A stretch of 64,000 bases of DNA from Punctularia strigosozonata HHB-11173 SS5 (taxonomy: Eukaryota > Basidiomycota > Agaricomycetes > Corticiales > Punctulariaceae): NCBI RefSeq assembly GCF_000264995.1, contig NW_006767434.1, forward strand, positions 2,744,344 to 2,808,343, given 5' to 3'. A program made the translations under genes and the position numbers. The notes under the pieces are model-generated. The model saw nothing but the letters and a program-made list of their open reading frames with translations. It had not been told where the DNA came from and did no database searches. Position 1 is the stretch's first letter. Each line of letters opens with the position of its first letter. Shown here piece after piece: positions 33,837 through 46,501 of this stretch.

Positions 33837-34179
33837 CACGCTATGATATTGCTGTTTCATGCTATGCTACCCGAACTGGTCTTCTATGTAGAGATGGCTA
33901 TGAATAATTCAATTGAACTACACTATTCATGCTCCTTTCGATTGTCGGCAATACGGTTATGAGCTGAGCTGACGAGGAGCCTTTCCTGGAACCTTCTAAG
34001 ACTCTTGACTTATTCTAGACGCGTCCTGATCACATGACCTCATGTTCAGAGTCAGGTGCCGTCCTGGCACAGCACGGTTACCGCGAGCCACCGCCTGAAG
34101 TTGACCCGCTCGTGTTGCGGCTTGCTCTATCAGGACACTTCAGCTCGTCGACAATTCCACTGAGCACCAACACATCGAC
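33837..34179. other. Intergenic
   Basis: 3' flank of the secreted-protein gene and promoter side of the E2 gene. No element recognised. Confidence 0.6.
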
Positions 34180-35579
34180 ATGCCTTCGCCAGTGCGTCCC
34201 GATTGTTGCGGCGGTTACGTGCTTTCCGTGTGGCGACGTGCCTGCTGACTCTTCGCTCTCCCCAGATGACCATGAAGCGTATACACAAGGAGATATCGGA
34301 TTTAGACAAGGAGCGGAAGGCAGGGAATCTGGGTGGGATTACACTTGAACCTTGTAATCTAGCATCGGGAGACCTATTGCATTGGAAGGCGAGTAATTTG
34401 TGTCTGAGGCACGACGAACCTCCCTCGATGTCGGGGTTGTATCTGACCCTATTATGGGTTTCAGGCGTCAATACCAGGTCCCGAAGGGAGTCCGTACGAA
34501 GGAGGGACATTCGACGTAGATGTGCATTTGCCGCCTGACTATCCGTGAGCATTCGTCAAAACACCGTCTCCCAACGTTGTGTGCTGATCTCCGATTCTCG
34601 CTTTCATAGGTTCAATGCCCCTAAAGTCACATTCACCACCAGGTTCGTACCGTGTAGCGATCTAGCAACACGAACTTCGAATTTGATAAAGAAATTCCTC
34701 CAGGATATATCATATGAACATTTCCGAGCGAGGGGCAGTATGCATAGACATTCTGAAGAGCGCGTGGTCACCCGCTCTCTCACTGTTCAAAGTTGTGCTT
34801 TCGCTTAGTAGCCTAATGACGGACCCCAATCCGCGTAAGCTAACACGTCTTTCCTACATTTCTCATTGATGAACTCCGCGCATCGAAAGCTGACGATGAT
34901 ATATAGGAGACCCGCTGGGTGAGTAACGTCTCAATAGCATGCGAACCGTAGCTCAGACAGAACATATTAGTCCCGAGTATCGCGAACGAGTACACGCGGC
35001 ATCGTCCCCAGCATGACGCCACGGCGCGGCAATGGACGCAGCTATATGCAGTGCGCGCGGATCCTGCAGCAGCAGCACCGCAACCGGAGGTTTGTGCTTC
35101 ATATGCCTCCTTCGCCTCTGGAACTCCACCTCATACCATTTTTACAGTCAACTACACCCTCTGCCGCCAACTCCGCTCCCCGCCCGCGCGGATCCCGTAG
35201 ATCATCTGCCACTTCTGCGGCCTCCTCGTCCGCATCAGCGTCGGCCGCTCGCACACGTTCTCAACGGACTCGTGCTACCGTCCTTCTCGAAGAATCCACC
35301 ATCGACTTAACATCGGATGATAGCGAGGGACATACTAGAGGCGGCAGTCGCGGGAAGGGAAGGGCAAAACGTGAGGCGGAGGTACTTGATCTGACGGAGG
35401 ATGGAGAGAATGCGGTGGAAGGACAGGCTACAGAGAAAGGGAAGGAGAAAGAGACGGACTCGAGGAAAAGGCAGAGAGTGGATGGGGAAGCGACAAGCAG
35501 TGGAAGTGGTGCTTCGAAGGCACGAGAGGTTAATGGTGATACGCAGGGTAATGGGAACGTGATTGAGATCAACGATTGA
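34180..35579 (+). CDS. E2 ubiquitin-conjugating enzyme with a C-terminal tail carrying SUMO-interaction-like motifs
   Basis: Seven predicted exons give about 313 residues. The first exon is only 12 bases (34180-34191, MPSP); the next starts at 34266 ([13 protein letters not shown]). Residues about 5-155 form a complete UBC fold: [34 protein letters not shown], the catalytic Cys near residue 96 in [18 protein letters not shown], and [14 protein letters not shown]. It most resembles the Ubc4/UBE2D-UBE2E class, which charges ubiquitin for many E3s. The usual HPN reads HMN. After the fold, about 150 extra residues are Ser/Arg-rich and carry [10 protein letters not shown] (about 221), [10 protein letters not shown] (about 248) and a terminal VIEIND, the hydrophobic-acidic pattern of SUMO-interacting motifs. 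A basic KRKQR-like patch could direct it to the nucleus. One intron (34389-34464) uses a GC donor. Confidence 0.85.
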
Positions 35580-35732
35580 TCATGAGGAGCGTTGTTCTGG
35601 CTGATCTCCCGCGTAGACGGGGGAAGCTGCGAGCACAATGCATGTTGTATACTTCCTGTATCGAAACCACGCTGGGCGACGCCCACCCTCCACTTGGCGC
35701 GTCGGTAGATGAGAAGCCGGATCACCGCTAAT

Positions 35733-38700
35733 TTATACCTGCACTACAATCCGCTTTACAATTGTTTGGCCCATGCGTTCAATCTCAGCAAGCACGCCTG
35801 GCTCGTTGAGAACGACCGCATCTTTGTCTTTCCCCTTTGCCTTCCGCTGTTCGGTATCCTATTAGCGACGTGAGTCTCACTTCGTATGTGGGTGACGGAT
35901 GCAGCAACATTCACCTGTGCCACCTGCGCGGGGGCGCTAGAAAATCCGCCAAGCACGCGGAAAGGTCTCGGCGCTTTCAGCGTCGGGTCCCACACGCCGC
36001 CGAATTTGTCGCCGCCGAGTGGATCCCAAAACAGCAGGAACGTGTCTTTGTATATGCGCTGTAGATCCGTCAATGGAGTGAAATTCACTTTCTTTGCGAC
36101 CTGCGTACCTGGAGGTCGTCGAAGAACAGTTGCGCAGGATCGAAACCTGGCCGCAACGGGCCGTCGTCAGACTCGGTGTTGCTCATGTTGGCATATTTCC
36201 CTTTCCGCGCCCACTTCCTGGGGTCCGCGCTGACATTTTGATGATACCGTGGCAGAACAGCCGCATCAAGCTCAACGACGAAGTCATAGTCTTCCGTTGG
36301 ATGCCTGAACAGATTCTAGTCGCGGTCATGAGCTCGGGCCGCGCAGGAAGAGGCACGATACTCACGTTGGGCACAAAGCTGTCCATTACCATGCCATTCA
36401 TCAAGTCGAACGTGGCGGCAGCGAGCGCCTTCACTCTCCGAGCGACGACCAGTCCAGGGCCCATCCCGGTCCACATCAGTCCTCCAGGATCCGCCTCGGT
36501 AAATATCCGCCATACGCTATGTTGACTGCTCGTGGGAGCAGGAGGCACGTCGGGCTGCTTGGGCACGTCGCTGTCCGCAGCGTATAGCGGAACGACCATA
36601 GCTTCCTCCCATCGCCAGTCCCTCAGTAGTTCAACGACATTAGCAAAACCACATTCTTTGCTGCCGGGAGCAGCCGATGCGCCGTGTTTTAGAAACACGG
36701 CCGCACAGAGGAGCTCGATTGCCTCCGTACTGATATGCCCGTGGGCAAGCCAGTGACTGGCTAGCCACCGTTTCACGAGCCTCACGGACCCCGCAAACGC
36801 CGTGAATCGGTGACAAAGAGCCGCGATAGCACGATGATGTCTCGGAGCATGTATGAACCGGCGGTTGTACAGCTCCTTGGCCGCCGCTGCCTCTTTCTTC
36901 TCCTTCGGACTAGCATCACCTCGAGCTGCAGCTTGAGTAATATACGTCCGGTCCTCCAAAATCCTATCCAACAGCGTGGCCTCGCGGTCATGCCAGATCC
37001 GAAGCGAGAAGGCCCAGCCGCCGGCGGTGACAATCTCCAGCCTGGTGTGATCTTCGATGTCGGTTTCGTGGTCGTCCAAGACGATCTGCGCCCGAGATCC
37101 GGGCTCGACGATCATGTACGCATTCGCGAGGGTCTCGAAGAATGCGAGCTTCACCTTCTGTATTGCCTGCAGATCGTCGGGCCACCGGCCGGACTTTTCG
37201 AACTCCAAGACGACGTCCATGGTTGGAAGGTAGCGCGCACATTCCGGTAGAACGGATGCACCTGTGGCGGGAAGCGGGACCGGGGCGAAAGGGCTGGTAT
37301 ATCGGAGGTACTCAGAGACCGGGCTCAATGTCGTCACACCAAGCGGCAGCTGATCATCGAGACTCTTCAGCGTCTTGACCAGTCCGTCGAATGCAGCCAT
37401 TGCGGCTTTGAAGCCGCCCGTGGCCTGGCCGGGATGTAGTGCCGCAATTTCCTTCGGCATCCGGAGTAGCTCGTCATAGCCTGCAATCCAAGACTTCAGC
37501 TGCTCCTTTTGGATATCGAAGTGGTGCCAGAGTAGGTGCTCCACGATGAGCGCCGGCACGCGCGCGCGCTCCTCCGCTGTGCGAACCTCCCAGACAACGC
37601 TCTCCGTGATCCGTCCGTCTTTGAACCGGCGCAGCTCCGCTTTCGGCCCCCAGAGCTTGCGGAATGCGGTCAGCTCCGGGGTGTCGCCCTCCTCTGCCGC
37701 TGGTCCGTGATCTACGAGACGGAAGGCATGCTCGGGGTCGAGCACGAGTCCAATGAAAACTACTGGCGGGATTGGAGGAAGGGATGGAACCGATGTGGAC
37801 CGCAGAGAAGATACGGAAGGATGCAACAGGGTCGTAACCTTGGCACGATTGCCGAGTCCTTCACGAAGCGTGGCGACGAGAACGCTAGTCGTGGCCTTCC
37901 ATACCGAACCATGCTCGAGCGTAGCATGCACCGAGGGAGAGCGAATGGGGGACGCCGATAAGTCAACACTGCAGCGGAATCGGTCGTTGAGACGTCGCCG
38001 TCATCCACCTAAAGATGATGGAGTACGTACCGGATAACAGTGTCGAAGCGTGTCTGCAGCGAGCGATGGTCGTGCAAAAACACGTCTGGGAAAGGATCGT
38101 CTGTTGCGGAAGAACTATCGATGCGATCTAGAGTGATCTTCGCGTCATGTCGGAGCTACGATAGAGTATGAGCGCAAATGTGCGGCAAGGCACATTTAGA
38201 ACTGACCAAATCAAGACTGCCAAGAGGAGTTCCAGCCAACAGGTTGACTAGCGAACTAGAGTCAACGAAGACCGCATCATGGTGAGCCGAATACTCCTCA
38301 GGCGGGTACTAAAATGAAAGACAGGTGAGCAGGCAAAATCGCATGTTGTTCTAGTATGGTTACCCTGTGGCCATTTTGGGTTTTGACGAACACTGGTTCC
38401 TTGACGAAGTCATGCCTCGCTAGTCTCCATGAGATGATTCATTCGTAAAGCAGCACTGTAAAGCTCACAAAGAACGTCCAACACAGCTCGGAACAGCTGG
38501 TAGGAACTGAGCCCCTTGCCCAAGGCGCGTCTGCTCCCGATAGTCTTGCGCTTGAGTCCGGTTGCAGACGTTGGCTCTTCACCGTTCACGACCAGCTCCA
38601 GGAGCGCGTTCCACCATGGACCCTTGGTTTCGAAACCGTCGACGCACAATGCGTCGGTAGATGAAGAGGGGCTTGCGGGGGAAACTGAGGCAAAGCCACG

Positions 38701-40181
38701 CTGATTCGCCCAAATACGGAGCAGCGCAAGGGCATCTTTGTAGGCTGGAGCGTTCTGCACGAGGGTATGTGTAGCAAGGAGATAGCGCCGCGGAGTGTAC
38801 GACAGGAGGAGCGTGCTATTGTAGAGGGGTGTTGGCTCAGGTGTAGTCTGTGGGGAGGAGTCGGACGAAGAGGAGATCCTGAGATTGGCGTGGGAGGGGG
38901 AGAGTCGGTGAAGCGAGATCGGGGCGGAGACACCGAGTGTTGGGATGATCCGGACTTCTGCGTGCAGCTTGGAAAAGTCTGTGGCCGAACCATCTAGAAG
39001 AAGCTTAATGAAAACACATGCTGATTTTTACGAGTACTTACCTTGCCGATGTCTTAAAACGAGTATGGTACGTCGTACGTCGTTTTCTGCAGAAGCGTAG
39101 TATGCGTCTACGTTGAACCCTGGGGAGGATTCCTGTTGAGCGAGCGCGGCAGCAATCCTCGCAAGGAAGAATGCGCGCTTATGAAAAAAGCGGTTGTCTA
39201 GGTAGTCCTTCTCCTGGAAGAGGCTCTGAGATCGATGTCAGTGCGAGTTATCCCGGCCTCTGATAGCGACGTAACATACGTCCGGCATCTCCACAGCGAC
39301 ATCGACGGAAAAGCGCGCGCCCTCGGTACCTCCATGTTTGTCTGTTAGTCCTTTGACAGAAAGACCGTCTGCCCAGCTTCCGGTGAGCAACACGCCGGTT
39401 GCTTCAGGAGGTTCAAACGAGACCTTCCATTTAGTGTCGTGCGGGGGTAACGGTTGAGGATACGGGATGTGTACAGTGCTGGGTGGTGCAGGCGGTGGCC
39501 CTTCCGACTTTCGACGTTTCTTTTTGCTTGGTGCGCTGGTTGCCGCGGAGAGCGCGTCCGCGGCCTGACGCGGGTGGGTTTCTGGCAGAGGCGGAAGTGA
39601 TGTTAGGAAGGTATGAAGGGCCAAGAGGAAACGTTCGAGCGGTGCGGTGTGCGAAGGTTTAGGGCGTATAGTGGGTAACAGCGCGTCTATCTGTAGGACA
39701 CGAGGGGTTCAGTGGGAGGGTGCCCTTTATTCGACGCGCATGGGCGAACGCACCTGCAACTTGAAGGAGGCGGAGCGGTAAAGGCTGGTCGCGTCCTTGA
39801 TTTGCGTGACTTCTTCTCCGGTGGGCGGTTGGTAAACCTTCCCCTTCCCCTTCATATCTGCTCTGGGTGGCTTGTCTTCCTGCCCATCCACATCCATGCG
39901 GTCCTCCTCGTCGTCTTCATCATCCTCATTTTCGTCAGAGCCCGATCCTTCGGCATTCTCTTCCTCTTCGCTCTCTTCTTTCTGCCTCACATGTGTGCGC
40001 GAGTTCACTCCCGAGCTCTTCTCGTACTGGATCGTATGCATGAGCAAGCAGGAAACCACAAAGCACGAGATAATCGAAGCCGAGGTAAACTCACGTTCGC
40101 CGTGCTACCGTTCGCTCGTGAGGCGGGCTGGGTCACAGACGCGGAATGCCGAGCGCGCTTCCGTTTGAGATTAGCAGCCAT
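35733..40181 (-). CDS. UTP22: U3 snoRNP / small-subunit processome protein UTP22 (NRAP family)
   Basis: Nucleolar factor needed for early 18S rRNA processing, partner of RRP7. Start ATG 40181 (MAANLKRKRARHSASV), stop at 35733. The N-terminus is basic, then strongly acidic (EESEEEENAEGSGSDENED). A nucleotidyltransferase-like GS motif is present (GVLLTGSWADGL near 39390). The largest open part runs 37931-36183 and matches the NRAP pattern (FIGLVLDPEHAFRLVDHGP, KLWGPKAELRRFKDGRITES, VWEVRTAEERARVPALIVEH, VKRWLASHWLAHGHISTEAI). The last exons hold FTPLTDLQRIYKDTFLLFWD, DKFGGVWDP and a terminal IERMGQTIVKRIVVQV. At least eight exons; all seem intact. No real doubt about the family. Confidence 0.93.
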
Positions 40182-40458
40182 GTGCCGTCCTGGGCTCTAA
40201 AAAGGCGCGGACGAGCTGGATATTTGGTTCGCGAACGGTAGGATCGCGAAGCGGCCCTCAGAAGAAAGTTGCAGCGAATATTGCACCGCGCACTGCCACC
40301 TCAGAGACCCGGTTACTTCGCAGATAACCGTTTCCCTAAGGATGGCTCCGTCGTAGCATCAAGCACCGGTCTCAATCCTCAAGTCCGAATCTTCAGGCCG
40401 AAACTGGTGCAGTCCCACATATGACATCCGCTCTATGCACAGAATGGATTCCAGCGCT

Positions 40459-41778
40459 CTACACTCTTACAAGGAAGCCCATGTACACGATCTGCAGCAT
40501 CGCGATGAGGAACAGGAACGTGATTCGTCTGCTGCGCGCCGCGTGTGTGACAGTGCCGACGTTCGCGCCCGCGTTCGCGTCTGGCAGCACCACCGATCGG
40601 AGAGAACGAAGCTGTGGTCACGGCGCATGAGCACTTGCAGGGGGGCAAGAGTTTTGCCGGGCTTACGAGGAAGAACGCGTTCGCGGCGAAGGTGTAGAAG
40701 AACACCAGGAGGTATATTGTCCGGCCAAAGTTGAGGAGGCCGGATATGAGGGTAAGGATCACGCTGGGGATGCGGACTTTAGCGCGGGGCGGAAGTGGTT
40801 TGCACAGAAAAACCACGTACCCGACAAACTTGTACCCGCCGTATGAAAGGAGGTCCATGATCTGGCTCGGGCCAGAGATGTTGAGGAGATAACATCCGAG
40901 ATAAACGGCCACAAAGTCCAGGAACGTCACACCCAGTGCTATACCACGTCGCCAGAGTTGAGATGGAGGAACTGGGCGGCAGGGTATTGCTCGTACCTCG
41001 GGAGGCGGCATTGCCGAGCACTTCGGGATGAAATCGGTGTTGCAGGCCGCTTTGCAATGCGGCGATGAGAACGTAGGTCACGAGGGCCATCACTGCCTTG
41101 AGGTCAGCCCATAACGCGGCCGCACAATGTGGAAGTTACGCACCGGGGATGTAGAGGTCAGGGCTGTTGAGATCGTCCCGGGGTGGCTGCCATTCCGTCG
41201 CACCCTGCTCCGTCCGGTACACTTTTCGGGTCCAGGGACGATGCCGCCAGGGGAAGACCAGGAGCCGGAGCTTATGCATAACGTAGGAGTTAGACACGTT
41301 GAAGTGGTGTTTGAGGGAGGTGAGCGGTACGAGGCCTCCGAACTGTAGGTGAGTCGAGGTGAGCGACGTTCAGGCAGCACGTAAGCTATGCCGTTCTCTT
41401 ACTGACGTTTCGTTGCACGTACTCCTGCCCGGCAGCCACCGCTGTGTGCCCGAGCTGCATGCCGAACTGCGCCGTCGCGTCGTTCATCCCCCAGGCGGCA
41501 AAGTCTGGCGCGGGTATCTGCGGACCGCTGCCCCGAACTTGCGGCTGCTGGCGCGGAGGCGAGGCATAGTGGTGCTGTGGCTGCGCGTAGGCAGGATTTG
41601 GGTTGTAGGCCGCTTGGTGCTGGAGGGGCGCGTTGGGTACGGGCGGCGAGCTGACGTAGCGCTGGTAGCCTGTCGGAGAGGAGGGGGTGGATGGAGGTTC
41701 TGGGATGTATGCTGGATGTGTCGGGACGGGGTGCTGGAGCGGAGGCGGCGAGCGGGACTGGTTGTAGAAGTTGGCCAT
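40459..41778 (-). CDS. YIF1: YIF1 homologue, Golgi membrane protein of ER-Golgi transport
   Basis: Yif1 forms a complex with Yip1 and binds Rab GTPases at the Golgi and COPII vesicles. Start ATG 41778, stop 40459, about five exons. The N-terminal 90 residues are Pro/Tyr/Gln-rich and cytosolic (MANFYNQSRSPPPLQHP), then MNDATAQFGMQLGHTAVAAG and VSNSYVMHKLRLLVFPWRH, which are strongly conserved in the family, then DLNSPDLYIPVMALVTYVLI. Five hydrophobic segments follow, including FLDFVAVYLGCYLLNI, YGGYKFVGVILTLISGLLN, GRTIYLLVFFYTFAANAFFL and ITFLFLIAMLQIVYMGFLV. The N-terminal linker is longer than in yeast but the gene looks complete. It lies head-to-head with the HAM1-like gene. Confidence 0.9.
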
Positions 41779-42248
41779 TGCGGTGGTGATGCAGCTCAGT
41801 GAAGACCGATTTGCACAGCGAGAAAAGCCTGCCCAGCCAGACCAGACTGGTTTTCTATCTCTGCTTGAGCACAAGACGCAGAGAATGCGAAGGACACGTT
41901 GGATGCTGGCTGTCGACGTTGGGCACGACGTGGATCCCGGGCGCCTGTTTTACCGCACGTGACTCAGCCCCGGCGCTCAACCGGACGTGGGTTTCGCGCA
42001 ATGGTTTGTCCTCGTAAGTACGTTCGCGCTGACCGTGGTTGGACCGATTCCCCTCGCAGGCCATCGCAGAAACGCATCTCTCCGGTGTTCTTTTTGCGTC
42101 CATGCACCGCCCGTTTGCTGGAACTTGGCCCTCGACGAATTGCAAAATGACGTCAGTGGATCGCGCTCGCTCGGTCTGATGTCCAGAGCCCAACCACTGC
42201 ACGACATCTCTCGCGGACTTGTCCTGAGACTACCGGTCCACGCATACC
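41779..42248. other. Divergent promoter between YIF1 and the HAM1-like gene
   Basis: 470 bases between two start codons on opposite strands. The frames in it look like chance. No TATA box stands out. Confidence 0.6.
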
Positions 42249-45200
42249 ATGGGCTCCTGCTTCTCTTCCTGTCGTCGGCGCGTGCGACGCTCCGAACGTG
42301 AACCGCTCCTTCCCAAGAACCCCGACAATCCCTCGTCCGACATCCTTCCGCCTCCTCGGTCCCATCTGCAGCAGCTCGGGGATGTCCTCGCCGCCCTCAG
42401 CGCTGGCAAAATGCCGTCCCAAGAGCAGATCGACCAAGCGCTCCGCGCGCTCCTCAACACCGACCTGTTGAACGCCCATGCTGGAAAGGCCGTCGCTGCA
42501 AGCGGAACCGCGTATGGAAGCCTCGCAAGTGCGGCGGGGGGACTGAGCCCCCATGGCAAGCTGCTGCTGGATGATGCCAATGACATCGTACAAGCGCTGC
42601 TGTCACTCGGCATGCAGAAGAACGGTACGCTGTCCATCCTATCTGACCTCTATGTGCCGTGCTTATACAGGCCGCAGCGGATGACAAGATCCAGGACCTG
42701 CTCTATCAAGCACGCAGGATCGATAGTCCACCCCTTGAAGCCGATCTTGCCGTAGACGCATCCGCAGAAGCAGTAGCCGCTGCTCAGGCCATAGGTGAAC
42801 TCAGTTCTTCGTTCGACGAATGCCAATGACTAGGCCGCTAACCGAATCGGCAGCCTCGGCGATGCCGGAACCAACTCAAATCGCCACCGACGCTCGAGCG
42901 CTTGTCGATTCCACACTCACGCTCTCTCGCATGTTTCTCACTTCGTCTACGTTCCGCGCCGTCTTTTCCGACGTATCAACATTCCTCCGAGAGAGGCTTG
43001 GGGACGCGGCCGTAGCGGTAGGAAACGCGGCCCTGGACGTGGCAGGCGTAGCTGAAGCCGTGGATGACGTCGCCAAGAAGGTGGAGCGCGTCGCGTCCGT
43101 CGTCGAAGACGTGGCCGAGGACGTGGTCAACATTGCCCACGACGCGGAGGAGGAAGTGCGAGAGGCTGGGACAGGGCCAGAGGATCTCCCGGTGAAAGCG
43201 AAGGAAATGGAAGAAGCGGCCGGGGGTGCGCAGGCGAGGGCGGATGACGTGCTGCATAGAACGCGGGATGAGGCGCGGCGGACTCGAGAGGAGCTTGCTG
43301 AGGATGCGAGGAGGCTAGGGGAAGACTTGGGCACGATGAAGGCGAATGTTGAGACTGAGACCCAGGAGCGATGGAGGGATATGAAGCAGGAAGCACCCGA
43401 CCGCATGAAAGAAGTAGTCATCCAACGAATACTGGAGGTACGCTACGTTCAAACGAACGTCTTTCTCGATCTTACCCGAAGCGCCCATGTCCAGACCCTG
43501 ATCCAAGTTCAGCGAGTTCCGAGTTATCGCGCTGCTTTACAGACGATCGTCGCTCTCTTTAGCGAATATGCGCAGAAAATCTCCGCCCTCACATCTGTAG
43601 TTGCCGACGTGCAGACTACAAACCCGTCCCCGGCAGAAACGGGGTTGAAAGGCACGGACCCTTTCGCCGATCCACCGACGACGACGGCTCCTGAGTCTCA
43701 TACGGACCCCAATCCACCTGTACCATCCTCTTCGGCTCCGCCTGTAACCGTCATCCCGATCATCTGGACAGACCCCCACCTCGATGCCGCCTTGGCCGAT
43801 CTAAAGATTATCCTCGAGCGTCTTGCCTCTGGTCGCAGCCTGGACCGCCTCCTTTCTCTCGTGGAGCGCTTGACGAAAAGCATCGCCACAACGCCAGCCG
43901 AGTTGATCCAAGTCGACGATGTGGCGAATCCGTTCTCGCAGGCCCGGGACTGGTTCGCTGCCGCGCGACGGTATGTCACCGCCGCCATCGATGATCCCCA
44001 GTATGCGGCTTCTCGGGTGGGCACCAGGACCGCTGAGGAACTGTACGACCGCGCCTCCGATATCCTCGCCATCTCGCTGCAGGGCGATACGGAGTTCGGT
44101 CGCACGCTGCGGGAACTCTGGTCCGAGCTGGACGCATTCGCACACGCTATATCCTCTGACGCTGCCATCGCGCGCCTGGTTCGCGCCCTGGGCTCGCTCT
44201 CGGTTCACCTCGCCGCTTTCAGCCCCACCGCGGAGGCAACACATGCCGCCCTTCGCATACGCAAGCAGGTTCAGCACGACCTGCTGGTGTGGGTGCTGCC
44301 GCGCCTCCTTCGTCTTCTCACGACATTCCCGATGCCTCGTGTCGAGTTCACTAGCCCATCGTTGGACGCGGCCGTCGACGCGGTCATGGTCACCGCGCGC
44401 AGCTTCGGCGCGTCGTTGATCCCGGATCGTGTCAAAGTCGAGAACTGGAGCGAAGTCGACCTCGACCTGGCCCAATCCGTGTCGAAGGCCAAGAATCGCG
44501 TCAGGCTGCACGTGGACGGCCTGCGCGTGTCGGCGAGGGACATCGCGTACTATGCGCGCTACAAAGGCCCCGCGATCCTAGGATACGAGGACGAAGGGTT
44601 GCTGAGCATCGATATCGGGGGAAGCGGCCCGGACGCGGTTGGCGAAGGACTCCGAGCCTCCGTCGATCTCGAGATGGACGCCGACTGGGCCTCCAGCGAG
44701 CTGATAAATGAGAGCGAGGAAGCCGGACCGAGCCCGCTATTCCACGTGAACGCCGTGAAGGTCGATGTTCCCGGGATGCACTTTGCGATCGATCGCAGCA
44801 AGCACTGGATCATCAACAAGGGCATTCTGCAGCCGCTGGCCGGTCCCATGGCGCGCTTCGCCGTTGGCTGGGTACTCCAAAGTCAGATCAAGAACGCGCT
44901 CGAGGCTTTCGCCCGTGTCGGCGGCAGCGTGCAGAAGGACGCAGTCAGCGGCGCGTCGGAGGGACAACCCGGGATTTGGGACTATTGGCGAGCTCTGTCT
45001 GCCCATTATGCAGGATCGTCGGCCTCGCATCAGGACGAAGAGGAGGATGAAACACAAGAACAGACGACGAGCTACACGACTGCGACGATGAAGGGCATCA
45101 TTCATACCACTCAATCCTTACCCAAGGATGGCGCGTCGTCCTCGCAACCTTCGTCAGCTGCGGAAACCACCATTGCAGTAGGCATCGGCGCCCAAGTACT

Positions 45201-45429
45201 CCCCGGAAAGGGTGGCCCTCACGATCACGACGCCCACGAGCCTGATCCCGAGCCGGCGAGGCGCGTGCTTGACCAGGTAGAGAGCGAAGTCGTAGGCAAA
45301 GTGCAGAAGACGGAGGGGGTCGTGGAGAACACAAGACACGACATCGATGTGGCGCAGGCGCGGAAGCAAGTGAGAGAGCGTTTGGAGCGGAAGAGGAGTG
45401 GGTGGAGGAGCGCAGCGTTCGACATTTGA
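42249..45429 (+). CDS. HAM1-like protein (fungal Ham1 N- and C-terminal domains)
   Basis: Three exons, 42249-42624, 42678-42794 and 42854-45429, give about 1022 residues. The second intron (42795-42853) has a clear CTAAC branch point and joins in frame, so this is one gene and not two overlapping frames. The start MGSCFSSCRRR could be acylated at Gly2 or Cys and may place the protein on membranes. The N-terminal part (LPKNPDNPSSD, LAALSAGKMPSQEQIDQALR, DDKIQDLLYQARRI) matches the Ham1 N-terminal domain. A helical, Ala/Glu-rich stretch follows, then a C-terminal lipid-binding-like domain (LHVDGLRVSARDIAYYARYK, DVPGMHFAIDRSKHWIINKG). Neurospora ham genes act in hyphal fusion; the role here is by analogy. 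The last 120 residues are charged and low in complexity. Confidence 0.8.
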
Positions 45430-46501
45430 CGATCGTGAAGCCGAAGCACGTTCGGAAGCTTCGGCGATGAAGAAACATCAGGCCGGTGCGTACGGCTACT
45501 ACATACAGCTGGTTTGCATCATACTGGCGTTGGCGCTTCATCCCACGAGGGGAGCCACTCGCATGGGACCCAAGGTCAAGCACAGCCAGTCGTGGACGCC
45601 TCGACTGCGGGAGGCCACGGAACAGCTCTCCAACCATACTTCCTGCCCAAGCCGCATGCGTCGCCTGTAATCCTGCCCAGGCTCAAACGTATTGCATGAA
45701 CGACCTCGTTCCACCGCCGGCTACATCAACGATTGACACAACCAATCATTCCCCCCTCCCGAACTTCGCCTATGTTCACAATGCCTCGACAAACAAAAGT
45801 CGAACCTCAGCGAATGATCGATCACTGAGATGTGTGAATCCCATTGCATCTAGATCAACACGAAAGGCGAGCGGGTCACGACTGACTTGACTGCGAAGGG
45901 TCTTGATGATAGGGATAGACCTCCTGAACTGTGTATTCATACATCGCCGAACTGGAATCCGGGCGGGAATTGTAGCGATTTCGCTCCACCATCTGTTGCC
46001 TAAAATTGTCTCTTCTGTCGAATCCAAAGTCGATATACACACCTTGCAGGGTTAGTGCGCTTCTTGTTCGTGAGGCAGCCGGGTCTAGCTGGCTGAAGCA
46101 AGGAGCCGTACGGCAAGCGGAAGAGATCCGAGTCTCCTGCTGTACCACAGCGTCCTTCGCTTCGATTTAACGATTACAGGTGGCCTGAGCATGACAGTGA
46201 CGCCAGCAAAGCTTCCCCGTGAGAGTTGAGCCAAGGGCAAGTTTGATCAGGACATCGTCCAGGCAATTTGTAGTCGTATGCCACGAACAAGCTGAGTTGC
46301 GGGAGACCATGATTATGTTTACAACAGATGAGCGAGATGAGGACTGGCCAAAGCTACAACGATCAACAGACGTTCTACGGATACAAACCAGCGATGATAC
46401 CCAGTAAGATGTGCATGTGAAAGCTCTGAATAGGATATATGAATGGAGAGATGTTTTGGATCACCGACCGACCCGCGACGATCAGGACAACCTGCAGCGC
46501 G
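45430..46501. other. Intergenic, convergent gene ends
   Basis: About 1.1 kb between the ends of the HAM1-like gene and the arrestin-like gene. A minus-strand frame (46148-45876) contains a plausible peptide (VYIDFGFDRRDNFRQQMVER) but has no start or partner exon I can trust. Confidence 0.5.

Noticed and set aside
42820-42835. Apparent two-gene overlap (stop of one frame overlapping ATG of the next) in the HAM1-like gene
   Set aside because: An intron 42795-42853 with CTAAC branch point and GCAG end joins both frames in phase, so a single gene is simpler.
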